From NCBI GenBank assembly GCA_029260295.1, contig JAJDDN010000007.1, positions 186,001 through 250,000 on the forward strand: a DNA stretch of 64,000 nt. The letters run 5' to 3'. The notes under the pieces were generated by a model that had not been told where the DNA came from, made no database searches, and was given only the letters and a program-made list of their open reading frames with translations. Position numbers and translations under genes: made by a program. This document shows, one piece after another, positions 9,384 to 17,679 of the stretch; position 1 is the first letter of the stretch, and the number at the start of each line of letters is the position of its first letter. This stretch comes from Phycisphaerales bacterium (lineage in GTDB: Bacteria; Planctomycetota; Phycisphaerae; Phycisphaerales; UBA1924).

Positions 9384-11394
9384 GAACTTCGTCATCGAGC
9401 GGGATCCGGAGCTCGAACTCCGCACCGTGGCCACGCTTGCGGATCAATGAAAGATCGCCGCCCATCTCCACAGCCAATCCACGCGAGAGCGCGAGCCCCA
9501 GTCCCAGCCCTGAACGGTCACGCAGTGCCGATGAAGAACCACGCACAAACTCGCCAAAGATCTTCCGCCGGTCTCGGCTGGCAACGCCCGGGCCATGATC
9601 CGCTACAACAAGCAGCAGCGAATCCCCCGCGACCGATGCGTCGAGATGCACACGAAAATCCGATTCCTGATCCGATTCCGAATCGGCCCCGGCATACTTG
9701 CACGCGTTGTCCATCAGGTTCATCACGATCCGTTCAATCGCATGTGGATCGAGAGTCACCGTCCGCTGGGCGTGGTCGCCCGTTTCATCGGACACCATGA
9801 GGTCCATCCCGGACTGCTCGCCCAGCCGCGACATCGGGGGGACGATGCGTGCGATAAGCTCGCCGACTGAGAGCCGTTGCTCGCCCTTGGGCTTGTCCTT
9901 GCCGTAGCGCTGGCGGGAGATCCGCGCGTATTCGAGCACATTCTCCACGATCCCGGTGAGCCGATCGGATTCTCGTTTAAGAGTATTAAGATAATCTTTG
10001 CGGACCGCTTCATCGGTCACCATCCCGTCGGCGAGCATCTGTGAGTACAAACGAAAGGTTGTCAGCGGGGTCCGCAGCTCGTGCGTGACCGCCCCGACAA
10101 AGTGCGCCCGCCTTGCAGACATAGTCAGCACCGTCCGCAGCACGATGCCAACAGCGATCATCGCGAGGATCACCGCGACCCATGTCACCAGCATCGCCAT
10201 CATCGCGGGAGTCAGCCTATCACCTGCGACATCGACCGCACCGCCCGGGATAAACGACACGGGCACAGTGGCGAGCCGGTACGACGGGAGTTGCCGCCCC
10301 CGCTTGCCTTTGGTCTGCACAGGATGATCGCTGGTGATCGGGACGAGCGTTGAGGTCGGGAGAAGATCGCCGATCGATCCGAGGAGCTCGCCCGACATGC
10401 TTGCCCAGTCGAGCCAGACCCCCTGAACGACTTCGTGCCCATCGCGCTGGATCGTTCGTGTCAGCACAAGCTCATGGGTGCCATCATCACGCAGCACCCA
10501 GCGTGGCTCGATCGCGCCGACCACATCCTGGATCTCTTTTGCTTCACGATTCTTTGCCCAGTTTTCGTCATCGAAACTGCCCGAGTTATCGAAACGCCCC
10601 GAGTCATCCATTTCTTTCTGATTTACTTTCTGATCAATATCCGCACTTTCAAGTTTCTCTTTACTATCCGCTTTGCGATCATCAACGATCGAGGTCCGTG
10701 AAGCACCAACAGCATCACCGGAGACAAATCCAGTAGAAACAGGTGTCGCATCAACAATCTCTTCCAGAGCCGGGCTCGCAGATAGCGACTGGCTGTTTTG
10801 AGCGATGTTGGCGATCTGCTGCCTCGCTTCAAAGTCCGCCTCGGAACTGGTAGGAATAGTAACTGAACTCTGAAGGGCCAACGCATTCGAGTTCGTAATC
10901 CCACCCTCATAATCCCGCACAGCCATCACCGGCTCGCTCTCGCTCTCCTTCGCAATCAAGCCCCCATCGAGCACCTGCTGCTGCGTATTGGTCAGCATCG
11001 CGATCGCGTCGGCCTCGCTCCCCGAGCCCTTGGTCGAACCGAGCTCGTCGATCTCAAAGAATCCGCGTGCATAATCTCTCCCCACGAGCACCTTCTTGGT
11101 TTGCTCGGAGGAAACCCTCATGCGGTCACCCATTGCCGACAACGGAACCGAATCCAGCACCATTTCATAATCCTCGATTGGGCGTGCCGCCTCAAGGGCG
11201 ATCATGGGCGCGAGCCGAGAATCCATGCGCCAGAGCGCGAGCCGGATGAGTTCTTGGCGTTGGTTCATAGCCCGAGAAACGGCGCTGCGGGCCTCGAGCG
11301 TGTACACCGTAATGCTCGCCCAGCTCAGCGCGGCGACGATTAATAACACCCCGCCCCAGAACGCCCACCAGAGTTTGCTCCGGCCTTTGGTCAT
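9376..11394 (-). CDS. Membrane sensor histidine kinase
   Basis: HELRTPLTTFRLYSQML H-box, NLMDNACKYA N-box, GPGVASRDRRKIFGEF and GLGLALSRGLA ATP-lid motifs; two TM helices. Confidence 0.93.
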   Translation of the reverse strand: MTKGRSKLWWAFWGGVLLIVAALSWASITVYTLEARSAVSRAMNQRQELIRLALWRMDSRLAPMIALEAARPIEDYEMVLDSVPLSAMGDRMRVSSEQTKKVLVGRDYARGFFEIDELGSTKGSGSEADAIAMLTNTQQQVLDGGLIAKESESEPVMAVRDYEGGITNSNALALQSSVTIPTSSEADFEARQQIANIAQNSQSLSASPALEEIVDATPVSTGFVSGDAVGASRTSIVDDRKADSKEKLESADIDQKVNQKEMDDSGRFDNSGSFDDENWAKNREAKEIQDVVGAIEPRWVLRDDGTHELVLTRTIQRDGHEVVQGVWLDWASMSGELLGSIGDLLPTSTLVPITSDHPVQTKGKRGRQLPSYRLATVPVSFIPGGAVDVAGDRLTPAMMAMLVTWVAVILAMIAVGIVLRTVLTMSARRAHFVGAVTHELRTPLTTFRLYSQMLADGMVTDEAVRKDYLNTLKRESDRLTGIVENVLEYARISRQRYGKDKPKGEQRLSVGELIARIVPPMSRLGEQSGMDLMVSDETGDHAQRTVTLDPHAIERIVMNLMDNACKYAGADSESDQESDFRVHLDASVAGDSLLLVVADHGPGVASRDRRKIFGEFVRGSSSALRDRSGLGLGLALSRGLAVEMGGDLSLIRKRGHGAEFELRIPLDDEVLS

Positions 11395-12110
11395 GAACTT
11401 TCACCACCGCTGTTGTCGGGAGCCGCAAGCATATAGCCCTTGCCCCGAACCGTCCGGACCACTTCTGGATTGGTCGGATCATCATCGAGCGTCTCACGGA
11501 TCCTTGCGATCGCCATGTCGACCGTCCGCGTGTGTGTCCCGCGCGGGTCAAGCCCCCAGACCTTCTGCAGCAGTTCGTCACGCGACACCGCCCGACCCGG
11601 ATTGGCCGCCAGGAACCCGATGACCTCCGCCTCACGCTCGGTCATCGTCCGGCGCGAACCATCTACAAGTACCACCTCGCGGCGTTCAAAATCGATCTGC
11701 CTCCCCGCGATCGCCATCTTCTTCCGCTGCGACGGACGCGCAGGCATCCGCCGGAACACCGCCTCGATCCGCGCGATCAGTTCATCGAGCGAGAAGGGTT
11801 TGACAATGTAATCATCCGCCCCCAGCTTGAGCCCACCGATCCGGTCGCTCTCTTCGCCCCGAGCAGTCAAGAAAATCACAGGCACATCGGGCTTGGGCTT
11901 GCGGAGCTCGCGCAGCACCTCGAGCCCATCCATCTTGGGCATCATGATATCGAGCAGCACAAGATCCGCTTCGATGCTCAGGCACATCGCCAAGCCTTGC
12001 TCGCCATCGCTCGCCTCGTGGACCGTGTACCCCGTATACGACAACGCATCGACCAGGCCCCGCCTGATCGAATCGTCGTCCTCCACTACAACCAATACAC
12101 CTAATGACAA
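11391..12110 (-). CDS. OmpR/PhoB-family response regulator
   Basis: REC domain (VEDDDSIRRGL, DLVLLDIMMPKMDG, FLTARGEE, KPFSLDEL) plus winged-helix (GTHTRTVDMAIARIRETL). Confidence 0.95.
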   Translation of the reverse strand: MSLGVLVVVEDDDSIRRGLVDALSYTGYTVHEASDGEQGLAMCLSIEADLVLLDIMMPKMDGLEVLRELRKPKPDVPVIFLTARGEESDRIGGLKLGADDYIVKPFSLDELIARIEAVFRRMPARPSQRKKMAIAGRQIDFERREVVLVDGSRRTMTEREAEVIGFLAANPGRAVSRDELLQKVWGLDPRGTHTRTVDMAIARIRETLDDDPTNPEVVRTVRGKGYMLAAPDNSGGESS

Positions 12111-12133
12111 ATCAGAATCCTTTCGTCTCTACC

Positions 12134-13636
12134 TTACCACGAATAGTGAACCGTATAAGTAACAATACCTTCTTCGTCGGGCTCAAGTGTGACCGGGACA
12201 TGCATAGTTCTTGCATCAAGCATCTCATAGTCGTGCGAGATCTTCTGAATGTCCGCGTTGGACCAGCGGTAGAGCCGTTCCTGCACGACGACATCGACAG
12301 GCACATCCTTGCGATTCCGCAGCTTGACCTCGATCGTCTCGGTGATCCATCGCTTGCCACGCTCAAAGCTCACCTGGCGACGCTCGCCAACCACATCAAA
12401 CGCGTTGCCGAGTTTGATCATGATCGTTTCACCCTGAGGCGTGTGATCAATAACCTCCTCACCAATAAACTCATACGCCCCGTCCGCCTCGTCGAGCTGA
12501 TTGACCCGCATGCGCCCCGATGGCAGCGGGATCCCCATCCCGTTCTCCTCGGTGTTGTCGAATCGCAGGAACACCGCGACCTTCGAGTTGGACTGTACGC
12601 CCCAGTTCTGATCCATCATCGCAGCGTTGCCGTTCCACCGCGCCTGGGCGGTGCCGTCGTACATCATGATTTTTTCGGTCGGTACCCCGTTGACGGCCTC
12701 GAAGAGTTCGATCTGCTTGGTCGAACGATCCGGGATCGTGGTCGGGCGACCGAGTGTGTAGAGGTGGTATTCGAAGAATGATTTTTCAACAAACCCAGCG
12801 GACTTCCCTGCGGTGTCCATTCTCGACATACCCTCGAACCGTGCGTACTGATTCTGCGGCTGCGCGCGATGCACATCACCCGCGACCAGCTTGAGCTTCG
12901 CATCTTCGTAAGAGCCGCCGGATTGATTCAGGATCGAAACCCACGCGCCAATATCAATCGTCCCATGATTCGCATCCTTGCCCTCGGTATAAACTAGGTT
13001 GTAGTCTGCCCACCAGGTAATACCAGTAGTCTGATACGAAACCCGCGTCTCGTGTTCGCCGCCTTTATTTGCATCGACCTGCCACATGAGCGTCGGCTTG
13101 GTGACCAGCGATTCATCAAGCGACGGGAACACCACGCCGCTATATCCCTGCTGGAACTGAACACGCCCGTCATCGAGCTGCAGCAGCATCCCACCCGCGG
13201 CCGTCGACATGAGCGTCACTTCCTGACCGTTATGAATAATTGTCTGATCAATATACCGCTCGAGCATCCGCCCCATCGACAGCAAATCAAACCGGTAGCT
13301 CTGTTCGAGCACGCTGGTCCCATCTGGGTCGGTCAGCGACGAGAACCGGACGGTCGTCGGATCGAGCAGCGCCGCCACATCGGTGAACTTGAGCTCACTG
13401 AGCCCCTTGTCGATTTCCAGCGTCCGGTCCTGACGGATCACGGCGTAGCCGGGGATCTGGTTGTACCGGTTGTACCCGTACCCCTGCGATTGCCCGGGCA
13501 CCGGGCGGTACCACTCGGCGGGGATCGCCCCGGGAGCGGCGGTCGAATAAATCGTCAGCGCGGTGTCATCGGCGAGGGCCAATCCGCTCATGCCAAGAAG
13601 AGTTGCCGCGATGGTCAGTGCCTTGATCGTGTTCAT
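12134..13636 (-). CDS. DUF4139 domain-containing secreted protein
   Basis: Signal peptide; 'VSYQTTGITWWADYNLVY' and 'RFDNTEENGMGIPLPSGRMRVNQ...AYEFIGEEVIDHTPQGETIMIKLGNAFDVVGERR' typical of DUF4139. Confidence 0.85.
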   Translation of the reverse strand: MNTIKALTIAATLLGMSGLALADDTALTIYSTAAPGAIPAEWYRPVPGQSQGYGYNRYNQIPGYAVIRQDRTLEIDKGLSELKFTDVAALLDPTTVRFSSLTDPDGTSVLEQSYRFDLLSMGRMLERYIDQTIIHNGQEVTLMSTAAGGMLLQLDDGRVQFQQGYSGVVFPSLDESLVTKPTLMWQVDANKGGEHETRVSYQTTGITWWADYNLVYTEGKDANHGTIDIGAWVSILNQSGGSYEDAKLKLVAGDVHRAQPQNQYARFEGMSRMDTAGKSAGFVEKSFFEYHLYTLGRPTTIPDRSTKQIELFEAVNGVPTEKIMMYDGTAQARWNGNAAMMDQNWGVQSNSKVAVFLRFDNTEENGMGIPLPSGRMRVNQLDEADGAYEFIGEEVIDHTPQGETIMIKLGNAFDVVGERRQVSFERGKRWITETIEVKLRNRKDVPVDVVVQERLYRWSNADIQKISHDYEMLDARTMHVPVTLEPDEEGIVTYTVHYSW

Positions 13637-13692
13637 GGGTTTCTCCTAGTGTGCCGCATGGCTATAGCCGCGGCCTTGGTTGAGTATACAAA

Positions 13693-13722
13693 CCCCGGCA
13701 CCCGAGCTATCGGATGCCGGGG
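13693..13722 (-). terminator. Strong hairpin between the VIT/VWA gene and the DUF4139 gene (terminator or attenuator)
   Basis: ccccggca-c-ccga-gcta-tcgg-a-tgccgggg; on the minus strand followed by a short T run (GGGGTTTGTATACTC). Confidence 0.5.
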
Positions 13723-13746
13723 GGTTCTGGGTCAAACATCGCATCT

Positions 13747-16104
13747 TTACTTTGGATTCTTCACCAAGATCCGCTTGCCATGGTTCATCAGCTCGATCTC
13801 GCCACGATTGGCGATCATCCACTGACGCCCCTGATCAGCCAGATCATCAACGAGCGACCAGTACGCATCGGTCGCAAACTCGACGGTGTCATCGATCGCC
13901 TGCTCAACCTCGGCCGTGACCGAGACATCCACCCAACGCCCGGCCTTGCGGTAAAGCGTCGAGCCCGTACCACGCTGGACCGTCGAGATCGTGACATGGT
14001 TCATATCGGCATCGTAATACCGGTTGCTCTTGATCATGCCACTTGATTGAACAACCGCATCGGAAGCAACCCGCGATTGCAAGGATGTCACTCGTTGATC
14101 CTTGCGATTCAAGGACTGAGATATGCCCCTACTACCAGAGCGTGCCTTTGATTTCTCTTCGGATTCCAAGAACGCCCTCCCATCCATGAGGCTCACACCA
14201 TTCTCATCCTGTTCCACCAGTGATTCAAACGCCATGTCCTCGGTCGCCAGGAACGCGGTGTACTCGGTCATGATCCCGTGCTCCAATGACAAACTGGTAA
14301 TCTCATCAACGAGTTCCGTATCGGGCTCCGACCCATCAGCTGTGGAAACCCGGATCTGACTGATCAACGAATCGATCCGCTGCTGGGCCCACAACCGCGG
14401 GATAAAGCTGTACTTGGTGGAGGCCTCGTCATTCGAAACATGACTCCCGAGCGTCGCGATCTGACCGTCCCGATCACCCGACAACCGGAGCCACAGGGGC
14501 ATACCGCTAAGGTTCTCGTATTTCCCAAGTACTACGACACGCGAGCCATTATACAAATCACCCAACCCGTCGTCCTCGACGCTGAACACCTTGGATCTGC
14601 GGATTAAATCTCTTGTTTCTTGGGTCATCCCCGTGCCGCAGAACCCGCCTACGCCGCCCGTAAACTCAACCCCGGTCATGACCGGGCCGTTGAGCTTGTC
14701 GAACACCCGCCCAACCTTGATCTCGACATCCTCACCGGGCAGCACAAAGGTGGACTCGCCCTTGGTTCCTTGCGCGATGGCATCGAGCAATGGAGCGTTG
14801 ACATCAAACCCCAGACCGAAGGTGAAGACACGACGGTTCGCCGTATTGTTCTTGATCGCGGCGTCGCGGATCTGCACTTCACCATTCGATGCCAATCCAT
14901 CGGTCATAAACAAGACCAACGGCAGCACCCCCTCAACGCTCGGCTGCCGCAACGCAACAACAAGCGCATCGAGGAGATGCGTCCCTCCTCCTGATTGAAT
15001 GCGTTCTATGTACTGAATCAGATCCTTGCGAGAATCCTTGGTAATCACAACAGAACCATCTGCAAAGGAACGAACATCACCGCTGTAATCCACGATGCTG
15101 ATCCGCTCGCCGATCGCCATGCCATAGACGATTTGCTTTGCGGATTCCTTCGCCTGTTCGATTTTTTCCCCGCCCATTGATCCGGACCGGTCGATCACGA
15201 TGGTCACCTCGCGGAGCATCGGGCTCTGGTCGGAATCGACCGGATCCGGCGCGTCAGCCACAAACATAAAGTACCCGCTGCTCTCACCGGTTGGGTACAT
15301 CAGCACCGTTGGCTCACCAGTCAAATCGCCGGTTGATGCGTACAACACAAACGCCCCAGGCTCATCAAGCATCGGCACATCCACGCGCAGCCGAGAACCA
15401 CCCTCGGGCGTGCTGACGATCGGATGCGAAGGCGAGAACACCGCCCCGAGATTATCACCGGACGACTCGACCGCGATCTCAAGCTCCCACTCGATCGACG
15501 AATCAGCCACACCCGCTGAACGCGGGAGCACATACTCCACCGTCCCCCTATGCGCCTCGAGGACTTGTTCATAGGCAATCGTCACCGTCCGCTCAGACCC
15601 CGGCTCAACCGGGAACACGCTCGACTGGATCATCGCGTTGCCCACAAACTCAAGTAATCCCGGATCAACCATCTGACGCACGATCTCGTGGTATCTTCGT
15701 GTCGCCTCAGCACGCGGGAGCAGCTCTGCGGTCGGCTCATCACCGATCCCATCTATTCCGAATGTATTGATCGCAGCGCCGTCCGGCACCGGGACCACCA
15801 CCCGCGCCTGGGCACGGCGATTGGTCGGGTTATGCACCACCATAGTCAAAGTGGTCGTCGCGACACTCCCCACGATCCGAACTTCGGCGTGCACAGATTG
15901 AACCGCGGTAACCACACCAACCCCCGGCACTGCGATCGACCGCTGAGGCACAAGCACCCGAATCTGATCCGATCCGATCGGCTGGCTGCAAGCTATAGAA
16001 CTTCCCGCTCCGATCACGATGGCCGCCGCCAAACCAACCGGGACGAATCCCAATCCGCTCAGACTCATTCCCATTCCCAAAACGCTTCGATTCATCAGGT
16101 TCAT
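13747..16104 (-). CDS. VIT (inter-alpha-trypsin) and von Willebrand factor A domain protein, secreted
   Basis: VIT domain (VVPVPDGAAINTFGIDG..ATRRYHEIVRQMVDPGLLE), VWA MIDAS DRSGSMGGEK, SD AAGGAG before ATG at 16104. Confidence 0.92.
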   Translation of the reverse strand: MNLMNRSVLGMGMSLSGLGFVPVGLAAAIVIGAGSSIACSQPIGSDQIRVLVPQRSIAVPGVGVVTAVQSVHAEVRIVGSVATTTLTMVVHNPTNRRAQARVVVPVPDGAAINTFGIDGIGDEPTAELLPRAEATRRYHEIVRQMVDPGLLEFVGNAMIQSSVFPVEPGSERTVTIAYEQVLEAHRGTVEYVLPRSAGVADSSIEWELEIAVESSGDNLGAVFSPSHPIVSTPEGGSRLRVDVPMLDEPGAFVLYASTGDLTGEPTVLMYPTGESSGYFMFVADAPDPVDSDQSPMLREVTIVIDRSGSMGGEKIEQAKESAKQIVYGMAIGERISIVDYSGDVRSFADGSVVITKDSRKDLIQYIERIQSGGGTHLLDALVVALRQPSVEGVLPLVLFMTDGLASNGEVQIRDAAIKNNTANRRVFTFGLGFDVNAPLLDAIAQGTKGESTFVLPGEDVEIKVGRVFDKLNGPVMTGVEFTGGVGGFCGTGMTQETRDLIRRSKVFSVEDDGLGDLYNGSRVVVLGKYENLSGMPLWLRLSGDRDGQIATLGSHVSNDEASTKYSFIPRLWAQQRIDSLISQIRVSTADGSEPDTELVDEITSLSLEHGIMTEYTAFLATEDMAFESLVEQDENGVSLMDGRAFLESEEKSKARSGSRGISQSLNRKDQRVTSLQSRVASDAVVQSSGMIKSNRYYDADMNHVTISTVQRGTGSTLYRKAGRWVDVSVTAEVEQAIDDTVEFATDAYWSLVDDLADQGRQWMIANRGEIELMNHGKRILVKNPK

Positions 16105-16165
16105 ATGTGGTCTCCTTGTGTACATGCTGTACGAATAGAGATACCAACCTATTGCCCGTCAGGTC

Positions 16166-16260
16166 GTCACACGAATGTCACACCCGCCCCGCATACTTGC
16201 AATGTCACACGCGTGTCACGCGGCCGTCACAGCCGTGTCACACCGATCTTGTCCTGTCAC
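16166..16260 (-). promoter_or_regulatory. Direct-repeat array of TGTGAC (GTCAC on + strand), mostly 11-bp spaced; candidate OmpR/PhoB-type binding region
   Basis: GTCAC begins at 16166, 16177, 16204, 16215, 16226, 16237, 16256: spacings 11, 27, 11, 11, 11, 19. Confidence 0.65.
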
Positions 16261-16273
16261 TCAGAATCGCGAT

Positions 16274-17674
16274 TCAGTCCGCGCTACGGACAATCAGCTT
16301 ATGCGGCAATAAAATTGTGACAAATCCCGCAATCGCAAGCACAACCGCGGTCCCCATGAACGCCGCGTCGATCCCCATCCCATCAATCAATCCAGATTGC
16401 ATGGAATCAGGCAGCCGTTCCACGATCCACATCACAAACCCCGGCACATGTGACTTGGAACCCAGCCCGTTCTGCACCACCTCAGCACCCAGCGGCCCCA
16501 AAAACGACAACGACCACGCCCCGCCGAGCATCAGCCCCGACACCAAACTCGTCCGGTGCGGCAATAACCGCTGTGAAAGCGACATACTCACAGGGATCGC
16601 CGCCCCGAACCCGACCCCAGACAACACCGACGCCCCCATCACCATCCATCGTCCGATCTCGGGATCCATCGCCGTCAATCTCGGGATCATCGCGATGCAC
16701 ACCGCTCCAAACATCGGCAGAATCACAAACACGGCCTTCTCAAACCGAGCCGCCAGAATAAACCCGAGCGTGAGCCCCGCCCCGCCCATCCCGACCTGCA
16801 TCGACGCTTGCAGCGTCCCGTTGACCTGCGACGCCTCGATCCCGAGCTGGTCGGTCATCGACTCGGTTCCATTTCGAGCCAGCACATACTGCGAAGCCCA
16901 CTCGGTAAACAGATACATCAGCGCCATGTTGGTTGTAAACCGCAGCACATTGCTCGCATACAACACCCAGACCGCGAACCACCGCCAGAAGCGTTCCCGC
17001 TTGTCCCATCCGTCCTGATGTTCATGGGCCGCGTGATGGCGGTGCCCGGACTTGTGGATCGCCATCGCCAGAACCAACGCCGCGATGAGTCCGATCGGGA
17101 TGAACCAGCGGATCGCAAGGAGCCCGTCCTTGGCATTGGCACCGTTCTCGATCGCCACCGCATCGGGTGTCATCCATTCAACAAACTGAGGCGTGAACAC
17201 ATTGCCCACGACGCCGCCGATCATCCCCGCGAGGAAGAACACCGCGACATACATCGATCGGCGCCCGCTGAGTTGCCCCATCCGCCCCACTGTTGCCGCT
17301 GCGGGCGGATGGAACGCCCCGATCCCCATCGCGCCGATGCTGTACAAAATAGCCAGTTCAGTAAAGTCCCGCGCCATCCCCAGGTTTCCAATACACAACA
17401 CAGCAACGACAAATCCGACTGTCCCGAACGCCCGCGAATCAAACCGATCACTCGCCCACGCGACGATCGGCTGGACAACCCCGGAGCACACCGACCCCAA
17501 CGCAAGCAGGAGTGCCTTCTGTTCAGGGCGGATATCGAGCATCACCGCGAGCATCGGCAAGAGCGCCACCCCGATGAACGAGAACACATCGACGACAAAG
17601 TGCGCGCCGATGGTCACCGCCGCACGCAGCGGGGCCTTTGATACCGATCCGTCGTTGTTCTGACCAGATTCCAT
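16274..17674 (-). CDS. MFS transporter (fosmidomycin-resistance-like)
   Basis: About 12 hydrophobic segments; ASDRFDSRAFG loop; GIGAFHPPAAATVGRM. Confidence 0.85.
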   Translation of the reverse strand: MESGQNNDGSVSKAPLRAAVTIGAHFVVDVFSFIGVALLPMLAVMLDIRPEQKALLLALGSVCSGVVQPIVAWASDRFDSRAFGTVGFVVAVLCIGNLGMARDFTELAILYSIGAMGIGAFHPPAAATVGRMGQLSGRRSMYVAVFFLAGMIGGVVGNVFTPQFVEWMTPDAVAIENGANAKDGLLAIRWFIPIGLIAALVLAMAIHKSGHRHHAAHEHQDGWDKRERFWRWFAVWVLYASNVLRFTTNMALMYLFTEWASQYVLARNGTESMTDQLGIEASQVNGTLQASMQVGMGGAGLTLGFILAARFEKAVFVILPMFGAVCIAMIPRLTAMDPEIGRWMVMGASVLSGVGFGAAIPVSMSLSQRLLPHRTSLVSGLMLGGAWSLSFLGPLGAEVVQNGLGSKSHVPGFVMWIVERLPDSMQSGLIDGMGIDAAFMGTAVVLAIAGFVTILLPHKLIVRSAD

Positions 17675-17679
17675 GGCCC

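Noticed and set aside
12134-12162. Possible frameshift between the response regulator and DUF4139 genes
   Set aside because: Both ORFs are intact with sensible ends; the gap is normal intergenic space.
16166-16260. CRISPR-like or CRP-site reading of the GTCAC repeats
   Set aside because: Units are only 5-6 bp with 11-bp period, far too short for CRISPR; sites are direct rather than inverted, so CRP-type TGTGA-N6-TCACA does not fit.
16808-17641. 277-aa plus-strand ORF antisense to the MFS gene
   Set aside because: Arg/His/Pro-rich shadow translation; the MFS reading is clearly the coding one.
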